Under the pieces are notes generated by a model. It saw only the letters and a program-made list of their open reading frames with translations. It made no database searches and was not told the origin of the DNA. A stretch of DNA of 64,000 bases from Centroberyx gerrardi. Its lineage: Eukaryota > Chordata > Actinopteri > Beryciformes > Berycidae. This document shows, one piece after another, positions 23,747 through 36,019 of this stretch. Positions within the stretch are counted from its first letter, which is position 1, and each line of letters starts with the position of its first letter. Position numbers and translations under genes: made by a program. The stretch is taken from contig NC_136020.1 in the NCBI RefSeq assembly GCF_048128805.1, forward strand, positions 12,837,239-12,901,238, given 5' to 3'.

Positions 23747-24356
23747 AAAGGAATAGTTGACCCAAAAATGTTATCTTTATTTGCTCACCCTCATGTCAGT
23801 CAAAACACCGGTGAAGTTTGTATGTCCACATAACACACAGCGAGTTAGCTAGCACAGCTCAATGTCAGCCTTCTCCAAAACAATTGAAGTGAACAGGAAC
23901 TGGTTCTTTAGACTTCCAAAAAGGGCAAAAATGACCATAAAATTGGTCCAAACAGCTTGTGCAGCGTAATCCATGGTTCTGAAGCCAAATAATTGTACTG
24001 TGAGTCCAAAAGACCTATATTACCAGTAGGCTATTTAGTGCAAGTCTTCACTAAAACCGTTGTTTTCAAAAGTGTTCACGCTTGTGCATGCCCATGCATC
24101 GTGTGTCCATGGTCTACATAATGAGTGTATGTCATTGCACCAACTACCACTGCACGACCCAGAGACTGGTCATTTTTTGCCCTTTTGGAAACTCCAGAGA
24201 ACCAATTCCTGTTCACTTCAATTGTTTTGGAAAAGGCAGACATGAAGCTGTGCTAACTCACTGTGTGTTATGCAGACTAACTTCACTGGTGTTTCGACTG
24301 ACATGAGGGTGAGCAAATAATGGCAAAAACTTCATTTTTGGGTGAACTATCCCTTT
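23747..24356. mobile_element. complete 610-bp MITE with long inverted ends
   Basis: The left end aaaggaatagttgacccaaa and the right end (reverse complement) aaagggatagttcacccaaa are near-perfect inverted repeats. Inverted similarity extends inward: ctcaccctcatgtcagtcaa, gtgaacaggaactggttctt (23892-23911) against ccaattcctgttcacttcaa, and aagggcaaaaatgacc against gtcattttttgccctt. The element is therefore a giant imperfect hairpin. No coding capacity. Confidence 0.75.
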
Positions 24357-24782
24357 AAGCCTTTACTTTGTAACAACAGCAAGGTTCTTTATTACGTGAA
24401 CATTTTACAGTGTTGCCTTTTAAGGCTATTATTAGCTAGAGGTATGGTTACGTATCAAGTCTATTAGCACCTCTAACTTGGCTATTGCTAGCTCTGGGCT
24501 AGCGTTACTTGCAATGAAGTTTGTGCTTCACATTTATTATTATATTCAGGTAATTAGTAAGCCTAGTGATTAATTGAGCAACCCAAAGTAATGGCGTAGA
24601 CTGTAGTAAAAGGCTACCAGACAGGCAGAGTAATGTATGACTGAGGCGTCTCTGCCTGATTTGCACAATTAACCCTTTCCTGTCACCAGATTTGGCATTA
24701 GACACTTTTTTGAAATAAAGTCGCTAAAAGGGTCTGAAAAGTCGCTAAACATAGCGACAAAGTTGCTAAGTTGGCAACAAGT

Positions 24783-25050
24783 TGGCTCTGGCAGAGGAGT
24801 GTGGGATATACCGTCTTAAAGTGTTTGTTACTGGCCGGCAGCGTAGAAGTGTTGCCTACTGTCATCTGCACATCTTAAATGGAACAGTGAATGTTGGGAT
24901 CAGGCAATCTTAAGAGACACCCAGAGGGCTTCAGTTCAAAATTCCCCAAGTAACAAGGCTGTCTTGTTTTGTGCTTTGTCTCTTTCAGATCAGGCAATAG
25001 ATGAGGAGAGCTTCTTACTCTTACATGAGAGAACCATTGTCAGCCTCATA
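24783..25050 (+). pseudogene. third, partial copy of dystroglycan-like exon 2 and its following intron
   Basis: Direct-orientation match to 19028-19311: the second half of exon 2 (ggctctggcagagga, then the LKVFVT-encoding stretch), the short intron, the tctctttcag acceptor and the atcaggcaatagatgagg block. The first half of the exon and all upstream sequence are absent. Flanking sequences are repeats. This is a segmental-duplication or transposition relic. Confidence 0.75.
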
Positions 25051-25059
25051 CCCAAATAT

Positions 25060-26400
25060 AGCCACAAGCAGCGATTGAGGGGTCCAAGCACACCTTGAAA
25101 GAAAGAAAAGAGAAAAAAATCACAGAATACATGTGGACACCAAGAGCAGGAAAAAAAAGTGACAGCAGATCCAAATGCATAATATAGCCGCAAGCTGTGA
25201 TTTGAGGGTTCCAAGTTTTGTGAAGATCGGAAACAGTTATGGCTAATTTTGTGTTAGCCTGTGTCTTTTGTCAAGTTTATAATTTAATTGAATTCATATT
25301 GTTCATCGCAGATTGTTCAAGTTATTTACAATGCCTGAACTTTCTATTGAAAAATATGCCTCTTGTTCTCGACAGTTTATGACTTCAAAAAGGACAATCC
25401 TGAAACCCAAAATCTTTAGCTTGACAGACAGATGCTTTACCTTTTGAGCCAAACACCTAGTTTTCTTGAGAAGAAAAGGGAAAGAGGGAGAAGTATTGTC
25501 ATATTGCAGCCTATTGAAAGGTTTTGGAACTCTAATAGAGCTCTCCATTAATCAATTTCATCATGGCTTTACAAACATCATCTTGAGAGTACTGACAGTG
25601 TTATTCATTAATTTAATGAAGACTGATCAACCTATGATGAATCTATGTGTCCAATTGAAGCTGGACATTTTGATGTACTGTACGCTCAGTTTTTGAGATA
25701 TTATTATAATATTTTGACATGTTTGCTAATGAAGGTATGAGGATTTCATAAATTGTATAATTTTTTTTCAGAAACCTGCGGTCAAGGAGGGGAATGCTAC
25801 AGGATCACAGTTTTTACTATAAACAGAGAGGTGCTATTCTCGAATTGGTGGTAGGCACCAGTGTATGAAAAAGAAAAAAAAAAAAAAAAAATCTACAAAT
25901 GCTACTTATTGCTATTAAAGTCTGATGTAGACTGTGATATAGTTGGTTTGACTACTGCTGACTTATTGTAAGTCGCCTTGGAAAAAAAGCGAAAAATGAC
26001 GTACTAAATGAGGTAATGTGATGTAATGTAAATGTATGAAAGATTTATTTCATTTTTAAGCTCTCTAGGTCAAAGTGTTAAGATTTTATACCCATTTGCT
26101 CATTTTTTAAAAAATTTTGAGTTTAGAAGTTGATTGTAGCGTCCCCTTTGGACTAACCTTTGTCATATTCAAGTAAGTAGTGTTTGTGCCCATTGAATAT
26201 GTAACAAGTTTCGAAGCTCTAGCTTTAACAAGCTTAACAAGAATTGGCAAAAGCATATTTGCGGTGCCCCCTATTTGCCAATTTGTATAATCACACAAAC
26301 AAGGTTCTTTTCTCCTAAAGAATATATACCATGTTTCGTGAAGATTGGACACACAGTTGATTAGTTATGTCGCTTAGCTGTGTACTATGAGGGCCATTGT
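25060..26400 (+). repeat. second copy of the gccgcaagcggcgattgagg family
   Basis: Starts atagccacaagcagcgattg followed by aggggtccaagcacacc, with a second start-like motif (atagccgcaagctgtgattt) at about 25183. Subunits resembling gcgtccccttt...ccaagtttcgaagctc and gtgccccctatttgccaatt recur at roughly 100-130-bp spacing. This is non-coding repeat DNA. The remaining stretch to 26900 is unrecognised. Confidence 0.5.
25392..25458 (-). repeat. tRNA-like sequence
   Basis: On the minus strand, gtttggctcaaaaggtaaag and gattttgggtttcaggatt correspond to A- and B-box text at tRNA spacing, resembling the copy at 22774-22845. The stems are decayed. Confidence 0.4.
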
Positions 26401-27805
26401 GTGCCAGGATCTTGAATAGGATAATCCACCATCAAATATTGATACTTAAATAAATACACTTATATTTGTGTGAAAAAAGAATTATGGACACAATTAAATG
26501 GAGATATAAGGGCTATATACAGTGTTTTCCTGTATATCATCATGTCATTACGGGTGGCAACATACTTTTCTGAGCCAATGGGCGCTCAGCTCCATCTATC
26601 GCAGTCGTTTCCCAATATGCATGTAGTTTTGCAGTTGCTGGAGAGCTGCAGCACCTGGCCCTAAGAAATGCGCATGCCTGGGTCCAGTGAGATTTCCTTG
26701 GCTCATGCAGTCGAATCGCTGGAGCAAGTCTGACAAAATTTCTAACCTTCATGCAACAGCGTTGATCAATGTTGATCACAACTGTGCAGGTTTAGCTAAA
26801 CACAAATGAGCCCAGTGATTTGTCTTTGCATCATCCCCCATGTTAAATATAAACAAATCCCCTTCTAATGATGCCTTAAATCTCTATATGATATTGTGAG
26901 TTATAACTCATCCTTCCAAGTCAAGCACTGGAGAAGATTTCAGAATCAGAATCCTTTTAATCACCAAGCACAATAAATGTGCAAGATTTTTTTCTTGGTG
27001 ACATCAGTGCAGAGACATTGACTACATTTACATGGACAGCAATAATCTGATGTTAACCCAATTAAGACAATAGTCTGAATAAGAAATTGCGATGTAAACA
27101 GCATTTTCTGATTACCTTAACCCGAATAAGGTCTTAGTTGGAGTAAGCATAATCGCATTAAGACGTGGAGTATTCTGATTTTAGTCGCATTATTGAGGGG
27201 CATTTTAGACATGCGTGAACCTTAATTGACCCCAAGCAAGATGGCCACATTGTTGGGCTGGGGTTGTTGCTGTCAGAACACACAGCTGAACTAATTATCA
27301 TATCATGTGTGGACTGGAGAGTCTCTGACTTGACTGATGTGGATCAGGCATATTAGCATGAGGTAATTGGCACACTGGAAACTCACAACATAGAAATTCC
27401 ACACCAGGGTTATATCAGGTCAAGGTTTTCCTGCACGTAGAAAAAAAGATGAGAAAATAATGAATAACTGGGGCTGTATGTCAGTGTGTGTTAATTATTA
27501 TTTTCAGTTACGTCTGCAGTGCTTAAGTGTCCTCAGTTTCCTCAGTCTGTTGTGAAGTCTCCTGGCTTTTCATTGCATTAGTAAGTAAACTTGTGCATTG
27601 TTAGATTTTTACCTAACATTGCTAATGCAAAAATATCCTTGTTCAGGAGATTTTGATCATTCAAGTCGACAATTATTACATTCTGTAAATAGTAATGTAT
27701 ACTTACAGATCACAGTGGTATAAACAAATAAAATATATTTTTTTACAAAAACGACTAACGACTGATTAATCTTAATCACAGATGTGCTAGTTTTATTGTT
27801 GCAAC
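26401..27805. other. intergenic stretch with minor repeats
   Basis: 26937-27010 (cagaatcagaatccttttaa and following) and 27020-27190 (acatttacatggacagcaat, cgaataag) resemble common fish interspersed repeats. The rest shows no gene or RNA feature. Confidence 0.35.
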
Positions 27806-28098
27806 CAAGGGCGGATATTTCATTTCACTGTTGGGGGGGACAATAAACAGAAAAATTTCTCAAGAGCAATTCCTGAAGGGGACACCAAAGGTGCCGCCAA
27901 AAGTACTGTTGTATTAAATGTATATAGAGGTCCATTATGAAACATTTCCATAAGCACTTCATTCCTTTCTTATGAAGATTTTATCAAATTGCCTTTGATA
28001 TTACTGGGGTCTTTCTACTTGGCGTTTCGGTGCACTGAAAAATGATCGGATGTCTGTTTTTCTTTTCTCTGCCATTTTAACTGACTGGCTGACAAATA

Positions 28099-28133
<35 letters not shown>

Positions 28134-29173
28134 CATGCAGGTTATTTACAGTAGTAGGTGAGATGCAACACCCATTAACTGAACTAAAGCTAATATATGC
28201 CTAATTAGATTTTGTTTTCCCGAAAAAGCAGATCTCTAATGTTTTGCTGTCAATGTGTAAAAGTCCAGAACGCTATGAAGCCTGCCAGAAACGTACTTAT
28301 ATTTAACATAATGTTTGTTGTAATTATGTCTTTTTTATTAATTAAGTCTTCATTTATTTCCAAAATTATGAACAAAATAACATAGTGGCAGCCATTTTAC
28401 ATGCAGTAAGAAAAAAATAATATACTTAGAACCTAATTACATAGGGTAAGTTAATCTTAAATATTATATTATAGAAATATTACTGTTACCATCTACAAAA
28501 GATAAAGTATTTTGGTATGAAATCCCGCATTTTAATTTAACCAACTATCCTGTATCATAAATACATGTCTGGCATTTGTAACAAACCAAACCGCTTGAAA
28601 ATCGGTCGAAAATTCAGCGAGTTATGATGATTTTAATTGTGGACAGACCTCCTGCCTCCATAGACGTACATGCATTAGGAGACGCGGCTCCGTACCAACA
28701 CGCTGACGCACAAGATTCAACCGCGAGGTAACGGAACAAAATGTAGTCTGATTACAATTGTGAATGTGTTTTATTCTATTGAGTGGTAGAAGTAAAGAAA
28801 AATGTCTGACACATCCTTTGTTTTAAGTTAACCTCAGCTACTTACTGGAGGTCAGCCACCACTGACACACTTCCAGAGATCCTCCACACACACTCGTACC
28901 GAGGGCTAATGTGTGTGTGTGGGGGTTCGGGGAGGCAGGTAGGCAGTGGACCAAACCACTGTGAGGCATATGAGAGAGGGACTCAATCTTTCGAAACTTA
29001 AAAACGCATTGTTTTGCGTCTATAATTAGCACAAGTGCTTTCAATGCATATTATTATATTATTTAAAATTATATAGTTATGTTTACAATGATATATTGAG
29101 GGGGACAACTCTCTGTTAGTCCCAGGAAGGGGGGGTCCGGACCCCCCTGTCCCCCCCGTGATTTCCGCCCCTG
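27806..29173. mobile_element. non-autonomous hAT-type element with perfect 8-bp target-site duplication
   Basis: The left end caagggcggatatt and the right end (reverse complement) caggggcggaaatc are hAT-style terminal repeats, with G-runs just inside both ends (ttggggggga, and gggggggacaggggggtccgg on the opposite strand). Both ends are flanked by GTTGCAAC (27798-27805 and 29174-29181), an exact 8-bp duplication. The 1,368-bp interior has a CA microsatellite (28101-28133) and no transposase frame. Confidence 0.85.
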
Positions 29174-29643
29174 GTTGCAACCTGTCATAACTGGCAAGAT
29201 ATGATGTATGATATGATGGTAGCTCCTGTAAGAGTGCAATTCCATCTTAATAGAAAATTTGGTGTTGAAGAAAATACTTTGAAACCAGTACAGTGGATGG
29301 ACAGCACCATACTGGCTACTCAACTGTGACACAGAGATCTTGTATATCACCTGTTTTTCCCACTGCTACAGCCTCAAGTGAATCAAATCTGTGCCTTGTA
29401 AATCAGCTCCAAAGTTAGATTTGAGAGTTAGATTTGCCTTTGAGCAAGGCATGCCAGTAAGGCCAATAAAAGAAGACTGCATTTGTCCTGGACAGCTCCA
29501 ATGTGTGAATATATGTAACTTTGTAAAGATGAGCATTGCTGAAAAAGAGCATGCATGCTCAGCAGACATTCTCTAAGTGAAGAAAGGTCTAAAAATACAG
29601 CCATTGTGTTGTTATGTGTGGCCCTTCCCAGCAGACCCTGAAG

Positions 29644-30090
29644 ATGGCGGTAAACTGGCTAGGACTGCTGTCCATGGGAGTGTTTTACCTGATTGTGCTG
29701 GGCACAGGCTTGTGGGCATCCAGGAAGTCCAAACGTGAGGAGAAGAAGTGCACAGGAAACCGCAGTGAGGTTACCATGGTCGGAGGGCGGGACCTCAACA
29801 TCTGGGTCAGCATCTTTACTATGACAGGTATAATAATAATGACAAAAATCATCATCGTCATCATAGCTTGAAGTGCAGGGGAGTTTAAGGGTGAGATATT
29901 CATAAACTAGAAGATACAGGTTCACATTAAACTGTGTGGGCTACCTGAAAGCGCATGAATTCAGTAAAATCAAACACATATATATACAGTATATACAGTA
30001 TGTGTTTGTGTGTGTGTCTAAGTTCAAATCTACACATGATCACCTAATTACATACCTACACTACAATACCTACACTTATATACCTAAAAT

Positions 30091-30140
<50 letters not shown>

Positions 30141-33100
30141 TATGTAAACTATGGAAGCCCATTCCCGCCACTCAATAAAATAAAAAACGACTAAATTGTT
30201 TTTTTCTCAGAATTCTGACTTTTTATCTTACAATTCTGACTTTTTATCTCACAATTCTGACTTTATTTCTCACAATTCTGACTTTTTATCTCACAATTCT
30301 GACTTTATTTCTCACAATTCTGACTTTATTTCTTCCACTTCTGACATTATTTCTCAGAATTCTGACTTCATATCTCGGAATTCAGACTTTTTTTTTGGCG
30401 AGAAATAAGATATAAACTCAGAATCGTGTGGAAAAAAAAAAAAAGTCAGAATTCCGAGATATAAAGTCAGAATTCCGAGATAAAATTCAGAATTGTGAGA
30501 AAAAAAGTCAGAATTGTGGGAAATAAAGTCAGTCAGAATTGTGAGAAATAAAGTCAGAATTCTGAGATAAAAAGTCAGAATTCTGAGAAAAAAAGTCACA
30601 AAAAAATCACAATTTAGTCGTTTTTTATTTTATTGAGTGGTGGGAATGAGCTTCCATAGTGAACACATAGACACTAATTAACTCAAAACAAATTAACAAG
30701 AGAGGAATGATGAGTGACACTGAAGACAATGACCTAATTGGAAATTTCAGCAGAATTACAGAATAAGAACTACTGGAGACCTTTTGAATAGTTTTACTTT
30801 TGACCACTGGTTACAGCGCCACCATTTGTCCAATTACTCATATTTAGTCATATTTGCTGGGACACCAATCTGTATAATTCTTGTGCAAAAGTTTAGGTCT
30901 GTAGCATATAGTTGAATCTCACAGGAAATTGGGTTATAACACACTATCTGATAAGTCATGTCCACACTGACCTATCACAATCAAATTTGGCCCTCGAACA
31001 CATAGACCAAATTCCAGAACATTTCTGAGATATCAACTTTTTGCATTTGTGTTGCCCCCTATCAGCTGATTGAATCTTATATACAGTATTTGGTTATAGT
31101 CCACTCTTGTACATATGCACCGAGTTTAATGATGACTGGACAATGAAGTTATGACCCATTTTGTGATAGACCACACCTGCTAGCAAATTCATTGGTTAAT
31201 AGCCAAACAATAAAAGATACAAAAAATCAGTTAAATCAGTTTGTGCACTTTTAATGTCATCAATGCAGGTGGACTTTGTTTCATTTCTTTCTCTAAACTA
31301 CAGCAAAAATTACTATCCTTTTCACTGAAGCGGTTGTGTATGTCCTATCTTTTTGCAGCTACTTGGGTGGGAGGAGGCTACATTTTGGGTAATGCTGAAG
31401 TAATCTACGACCCTACGCGAGGCTTGGCCTGGGCCGTTGGACCTTTTGCCACCTTCCTCAACCTGATTGTTGGTGCGTCTATTATCTCAAATAAAGTGCC
31501 AGATACAATATAGTGATACCTTTGCTTTATACTGTGCAGGGGAATTTGATTAATTGATTGGATTTACTTTACAAAAATATACAAGATGCTCAGTCAGAAG
31601 TCATCTTTAAGCACCAATTTAAAAATGATCAGGTACATATAACACAATAAAATGCCAAATACTTATGTCTATTGTGGTTCTTAGCTGACCTTTGTCTTGG
31701 AAATGAAGGATTTTTTTTTTTTACAACTGTTAAGTTTTTTGCCTAGAGGGAAGCTCGATTAACTCTTAGTTACCAAAATGCCATTAATTATTTTTTGCTA
31801 TACTGGACATTAACTAATGAAGCAGAAGCAAGATGATTACAATAGCAATTGAAAAAGGTTGGACTCAAAGGTGTTTCACTGGTGATTAATTTCAAATTGG
31901 GGTGAGTTGGAGGACAGAGACATAATTTATTTTCAAAGCAGACAAACTGTCAACAGTTTAAAGTTAAAATGTTTCTTTCCATTTGTGTGTCCTCAGGAGG
32001 ACTCTTCTTTATCAAACCAGTCCGGGTGAAGAACTATGTCACCCTCATGGACCTGTTTCAAGAGAAATATGGCAGCACTGTGACTGCCATTCTCTTCATC
32101 CCCTCTTTCTTCGCAGATATCTTCTGGGTAGCATGTGTGCTTGGTGCATTGGGTAAGTCAGTAACCAAGGAGTTAACTGGCCCTTTTGCAAGTAACAACA
32201 ATGGTTGACAATATTTACCTCACTCAGCAAGTGAAATCTTAATCTAACTGTGTATCTAAAGAGTTAATTTCTTGCATGTGTGTCTGTGTTCACACAATAA
32301 TACAACACTGAAAAGCCTTTTGGTACATGAGTTAAAAAATACTTTAGGGAACACATCTTCCAGCTATTTGACCAAACGTATGATTCTGAATTATCCCTGC
32401 TGATGACAGATGCATAGTTTCATACATTTCACATTGAAAGATAAATATGAAGCAAAAGAACAGACTGTCAGTCTATGATTCTGGGGTTTTTGTTGGCTAC
32501 CACATTTAACACAACACATGCCACTTTTTTCCAAAGCACCCCACGGTAAAATTAGTGCATATATTTTTGAATAGGCAGCCCCGGAGGGAATTGATTCCTA
32601 CCACCTACGACTACCATTTTAAGATGGTGGCAACAGCTATACACACCAATTTTAGCTCGTTGTCCCAATACTTGAGATTGCTGAAGGTTACACATGCCTG
32701 ACTCTGAGTTTATGTTGCTGGTTACAGGAGGAACAGTGAGCGTGATCCTGGACATCTCTTCCCCGCTGGCTGTGGCCGTGTCTGCAGCTGTGGCAGTTGT
32801 TTACACCTTGATGGGAGGCCTGTACTCTGTGGCCTATACTGACGTCATCCAGCTTAGCTTCATGCTCCTCGGCTTGGTAACTTCAAGTGATTTAATGGAA
32901 ATTTCATGCAGTCACACATCTTTTCTTAGGGTGTTAAATAACAATGTTGCCTGTCTGACTTCGGGCATTTTGAGTAGCGGTGAAAAAGATCTTGATTCAT
33001 TTCAATGGCTTGACAAGCATTGTAGAAAGGGCAAAATCATATTTTTTTCATCCACAGGATACAGTGGCTGGTGTATCCCTGGAGGTGCTATGCTCTACTC

Positions 33101-35568
33101 TACCCATTGAACTAAAGAGGAGTGCTACATAAGTCTCTTTCCTGTCTTTCAGTGGTTCTGCGTGCCCTTCGTACTGTCAAGCCCCTCCTCTGCTTACCTC
33201 ACTGAGACAGCAGTGACCAAACTGTACCAGGAGCCATGGTTAGGCAAGCTGGAGCTGGCAGATATAGGCCGCTGGATAGATGACGTACTGATACTGGTAA
33301 TGGATACTTAGGCCCTACTGCAATTACATGTCTTAAAAGGGGAATTCCATTGATATCTTTGTGGTTATTATTCTTTTTCGTTGGTATTCTGCAGTAATAG
33401 TAAGACTTTCCCTAAAATTCCTCATGCCTTTTTGTTATTAGTTGCTTATTAGTTTTAAGTTGTCAAGATAAAGGAAGAAGCCATCCCAATAATGGCATAA
33501 AAATGGCATTCCATGAAGTGTTTGAAAATCTTTTTTATGGACACGAGAAACAGCAGTTGGGGCAACACAACCAGGTGGCCGGTCAGTCTTCTCCGTCTGA
33601 GATTATGAAAAAGCAGTTGAGGGTTAGGTGCTTTGCTCAAGGGCATATCAGTGGTAGTTGGTTGAAGGAGAGGAGAGGAGAGCACCATGCATTCACTGTC
33701 TTCACCCTGATTTTCTGGTCACAAAACTGGTTCTCTAACCTTAAAGCTGAACTGCTGACCCTATGAAACCCTGTCTTTATTCCTCTCCTAGGTGCTTGGA
33801 GGTGTCTGCTACCAGGCCTTCTACCAGAGAGTCCTTGCCACAGCCACTGTCGCCCAAGCTCAGATCACCTGTTATGTTGCAGCAGGACTCTGCATCATCC
33901 TTGGCATCCCGTCGTTACTCATTGGGGCAGTGGCGGCCTCCACAGGTATAACTCTCAAAGTTAAAAAAAAAAAAAGATTTAAACCACGTTGTTTCTTACT
34001 CAAACCAGGTCACCCCATAAACGTTTTTCCTTAGGAGGAATTTTAATTTTATTGTTCATTTTCAATGTGCATTATGAGATACAAACTGCTGTACAGTATA
34101 GTAAAAACAATTACTCTATTTTCACATGTACTATTGTCTCCATAATGACATGCATTTATTAAAAAGATGAGTGAAAAGCCATGGCAGTTTGAGGTGCATA
34201 TATTGTCATATGAGCATTGGGTTAGTCAAAGAGGAAATGTTAATTTTATCCATTAACTTCCACTTAATTCTTGTAAGAAATTAAGTGGTATTTAATGCAT
34301 TCTACATGATCAGACATGCATAACATACACTATCAAATTCCACTGTGCTCATTTGTAATTCTTAGATATACAGTATGTGTTTTAATTATATGTGCTGTAA
34401 TGCATCCATCAGATTGGAACCAGACCACCTTTGGTGTGCCCAGTCCATATGAACAGGGCAAAGCTGGTATAATCCTGCCCATTGCCCTACAGTATCTCTG
34501 CCCACCCATCATCTCCCTGGTGGGTGTCGGGGCACTTGCTGCTGCTGTGATGTCATCAATTGACTCCGCCCTTCTGTCCGCTGCCTCCCAGTTTGCTCGA
34601 AACATTTACAAGAGCATCATCCACAAGAAGGTGAATAAAAGTTAACATTACCAGCGTATTGTTATTGTTAACTCATGTTTTGCTGGTTGGAGTACTTTCT
34701 TTAATTTTACTTTAATACTAAAACAGGGAATGTTCTCATTGAATAACTGAGTAATGTTGAGCTGCTGAAATCCCTCGCAAATTCCTGTAGGCGCTGCCAT
34801 CCTGTAGGTGATGGCGCTGCCATCACCTACAGGATGGCAGCGCCATCACCACTCACCCAAGGGTCCAGCTGTACCAGGATACAGGGTTCCTGTTCTCGTT
34901 TCACTTTTTAAAGGCTATTCATTCCCATGATTGTATTTTAGAACCTTGAGATTCAACACTGAGATCCACACCATGACTCAATAAAAGTAACTTGATGGCT
35001 TAAAATATATTTTCCTCTCTTTTAGGCATCAGAAGAAACAATCTTAATCGTGGTTAAGGTGTCAATCGTCTTGATTGGGGTGATTGGGGCAGTCCTGGCC
35101 ATGGCAACATCCTCTGTGCACCTGTTTTGGATTCTCAGTGGGGATGTCATGTATTCGGTGATGTGTGCCCAGGTGATGTGTGTCTTCTTCTTACCCCAGC
35201 GGGTCAACCAGTACGGGGCCTGTACCGGCCTTGTGGTGGGACTACTGCTGCGAGCGCTGGTTGGGGAACCCTTACTAGGCATCCCTGACCTGCTGCCCCT
35301 GCCGGGGGATAAGATACGCGAGGATGGTCTCCGTGTGCGCTTGTTCCCCTTTCGCACTGCCATCATGCTCATCACCACTGGAACTATTGTGCTTGTGTCA
35401 CGATTGGCTGTCTACCTATCTGAGAAGAGGCTACTGAGTGGGAATGTCCACAGACCTGTACACTGTGAACTACTACGACCAATCCATAAAGATGTGGATG
35501 AAAATGATGGACTAAACAAGGAACAGCCCCACTCTCCAGGGAGCAATGAGGAAGTGGGGAAATGTTGA
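29644..35568 (+). CDS. slc5a7: SLC5A7-type sodium- and chloride-dependent high-affinity choline transporter (CHT1 paralogue), complete
   Basis: Eight exons: 29644-29827, 31359-31472, 31997-32152, 32728-32876, 33153-33296, 33792-33945, 34413-34630, 35026-35568. They total 1,662 nt (553 aa), all with GT-AG introns and matching phases. The protein has the CHT1 landmarks in order: VGGRDLN and FTMTATWVGGGY near the N-terminus, YGSTVTAILFIPSFF, GGLYSVAYTDVIQLSFM, EPWLGKLE, CYQAFYQRVLATATVAQAQ, DWNQTTFGVP, ILPIALQYLCPP, AAAVMSSIDSALLSAAS and FARNIY. About thirteen hydrophobic helices fit the SLC5 fold. It would import choline at the plasma membrane, classically for acetylcholine synthesis. The cytoplasmic tail is short and I do not see the dileucine-like endocytosis signal (DKTILV) of CHT1. 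It is therefore probably a divergent teleost paralogue and not the main neuronal CHT. A start context of gaagATGgcg and AATAAA at 36014-36019 bracket the gene. Confidence 0.9.
30089..30138. repeat. CA microsatellite
   Basis: About 25 CA units in intron 1 of the choline-transporter-like gene, immediately before a large palindrome. Confidence 0.9.
30149..30659. mobile_element. 511-bp palindromic element made of ttctgactttttatctcaca-like units
   Basis: The ends ctatggaagcccattcccgc and (reverse complement) ctatggaagctcattcccac pair for about 50 bp including actcaataaaataaaaaacg. The left half is an array of roughly 21-bp units of attctgactttttatctcac type. The right half is the inverted complement (gtcagaattgtgagaaataa type). 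The whole element is one imperfect hairpin with a centre near 30410. It lies in intron 1 of the choline-transporter-like gene and looks like a MITE that expanded internally. Confidence 0.75.
30790..31175. repeat. third copy of the gcgccacc/gtgccccct dispersed repeat family
   Basis: Text such as cagcgccaccatttgtccaa, ccaatctgtataattcttg, gttgccccctatcagctgat and accgagtttaatgatgactg parallels 26110-26350. Located in intron 1 of the choline-transporter-like gene. Confidence 0.45.
33070..33120 (-). repeat. short tRNA-like fragment
   Basis: On the minus strand, ttagttcaatgggtagagta resembles a tRNA D-arm with A box. The T-arm is missing. It lies in intron 4 of the choline-transporter-like gene. 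Confidence 0.3.
34790..34844. repeat. perfect 25-bp stem / 5-nt loop hairpin
   Basis: 34790-34814 (ggcgctgccatcctgtaggt plus gatgg) is the exact reverse complement of 34820-34844, separated by cgctg. It lies in intron 7 of the choline-transporter-like gene. It is unusually GC-rich for the neighbourhood and shows no mismatch. It is not followed by a T-run and is not a terminator. Confidence 0.9.
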
Positions 35569-36019
35569 TTTTTCTCCAGAACACTAACACTTTCACACAG
35601 CATATGGGTGATGTAGTGTAATTTAACCTGACTCCTGTTTCATTTATCTCTCACCTCCATGACTCCATGTAAAACCAAAAATTGGAAAAATGAATATCCC
35701 CTTGTAATACTAAAGGATTAATTCTTTCACCTCTTGAGCTTGTTTATATTCCCATGGAGCAGGTGTGAGAAGAACAGTATTTGTGTGCATACATTCATAC
35801 ATTTTGTGTTAATCCGTCTGCCTGCCACAGTCTGGTAGAGAAGGAAAAATTAAACTGCTGGAGGCATCAGAAACTTAAGGACAGCTCAACAGAATAGTAG
35901 TCATATTAGTAATAACTGAGGTGCACAACGTCAACTGCTAACCCCCCTCTATCTCAATATCTTTGGTGATTGAATGAGTGCTTTTATAAATAAGCAGATG
36001 AAAGCTTGAGATGAATAAA

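Noticed and set aside
30196..30600. Regularly spaced near-identical units resembling a CRISPR array
   Set aside because: Units are directly abutting variants of a simple AT-rich motif, with the second half being their inverted complement. There are no unique spacers and the context is a eukaryotic intron.
34790..34844. Rho-independent terminator
   Set aside because: Eukaryotic intron, and no T-run follows the stem.
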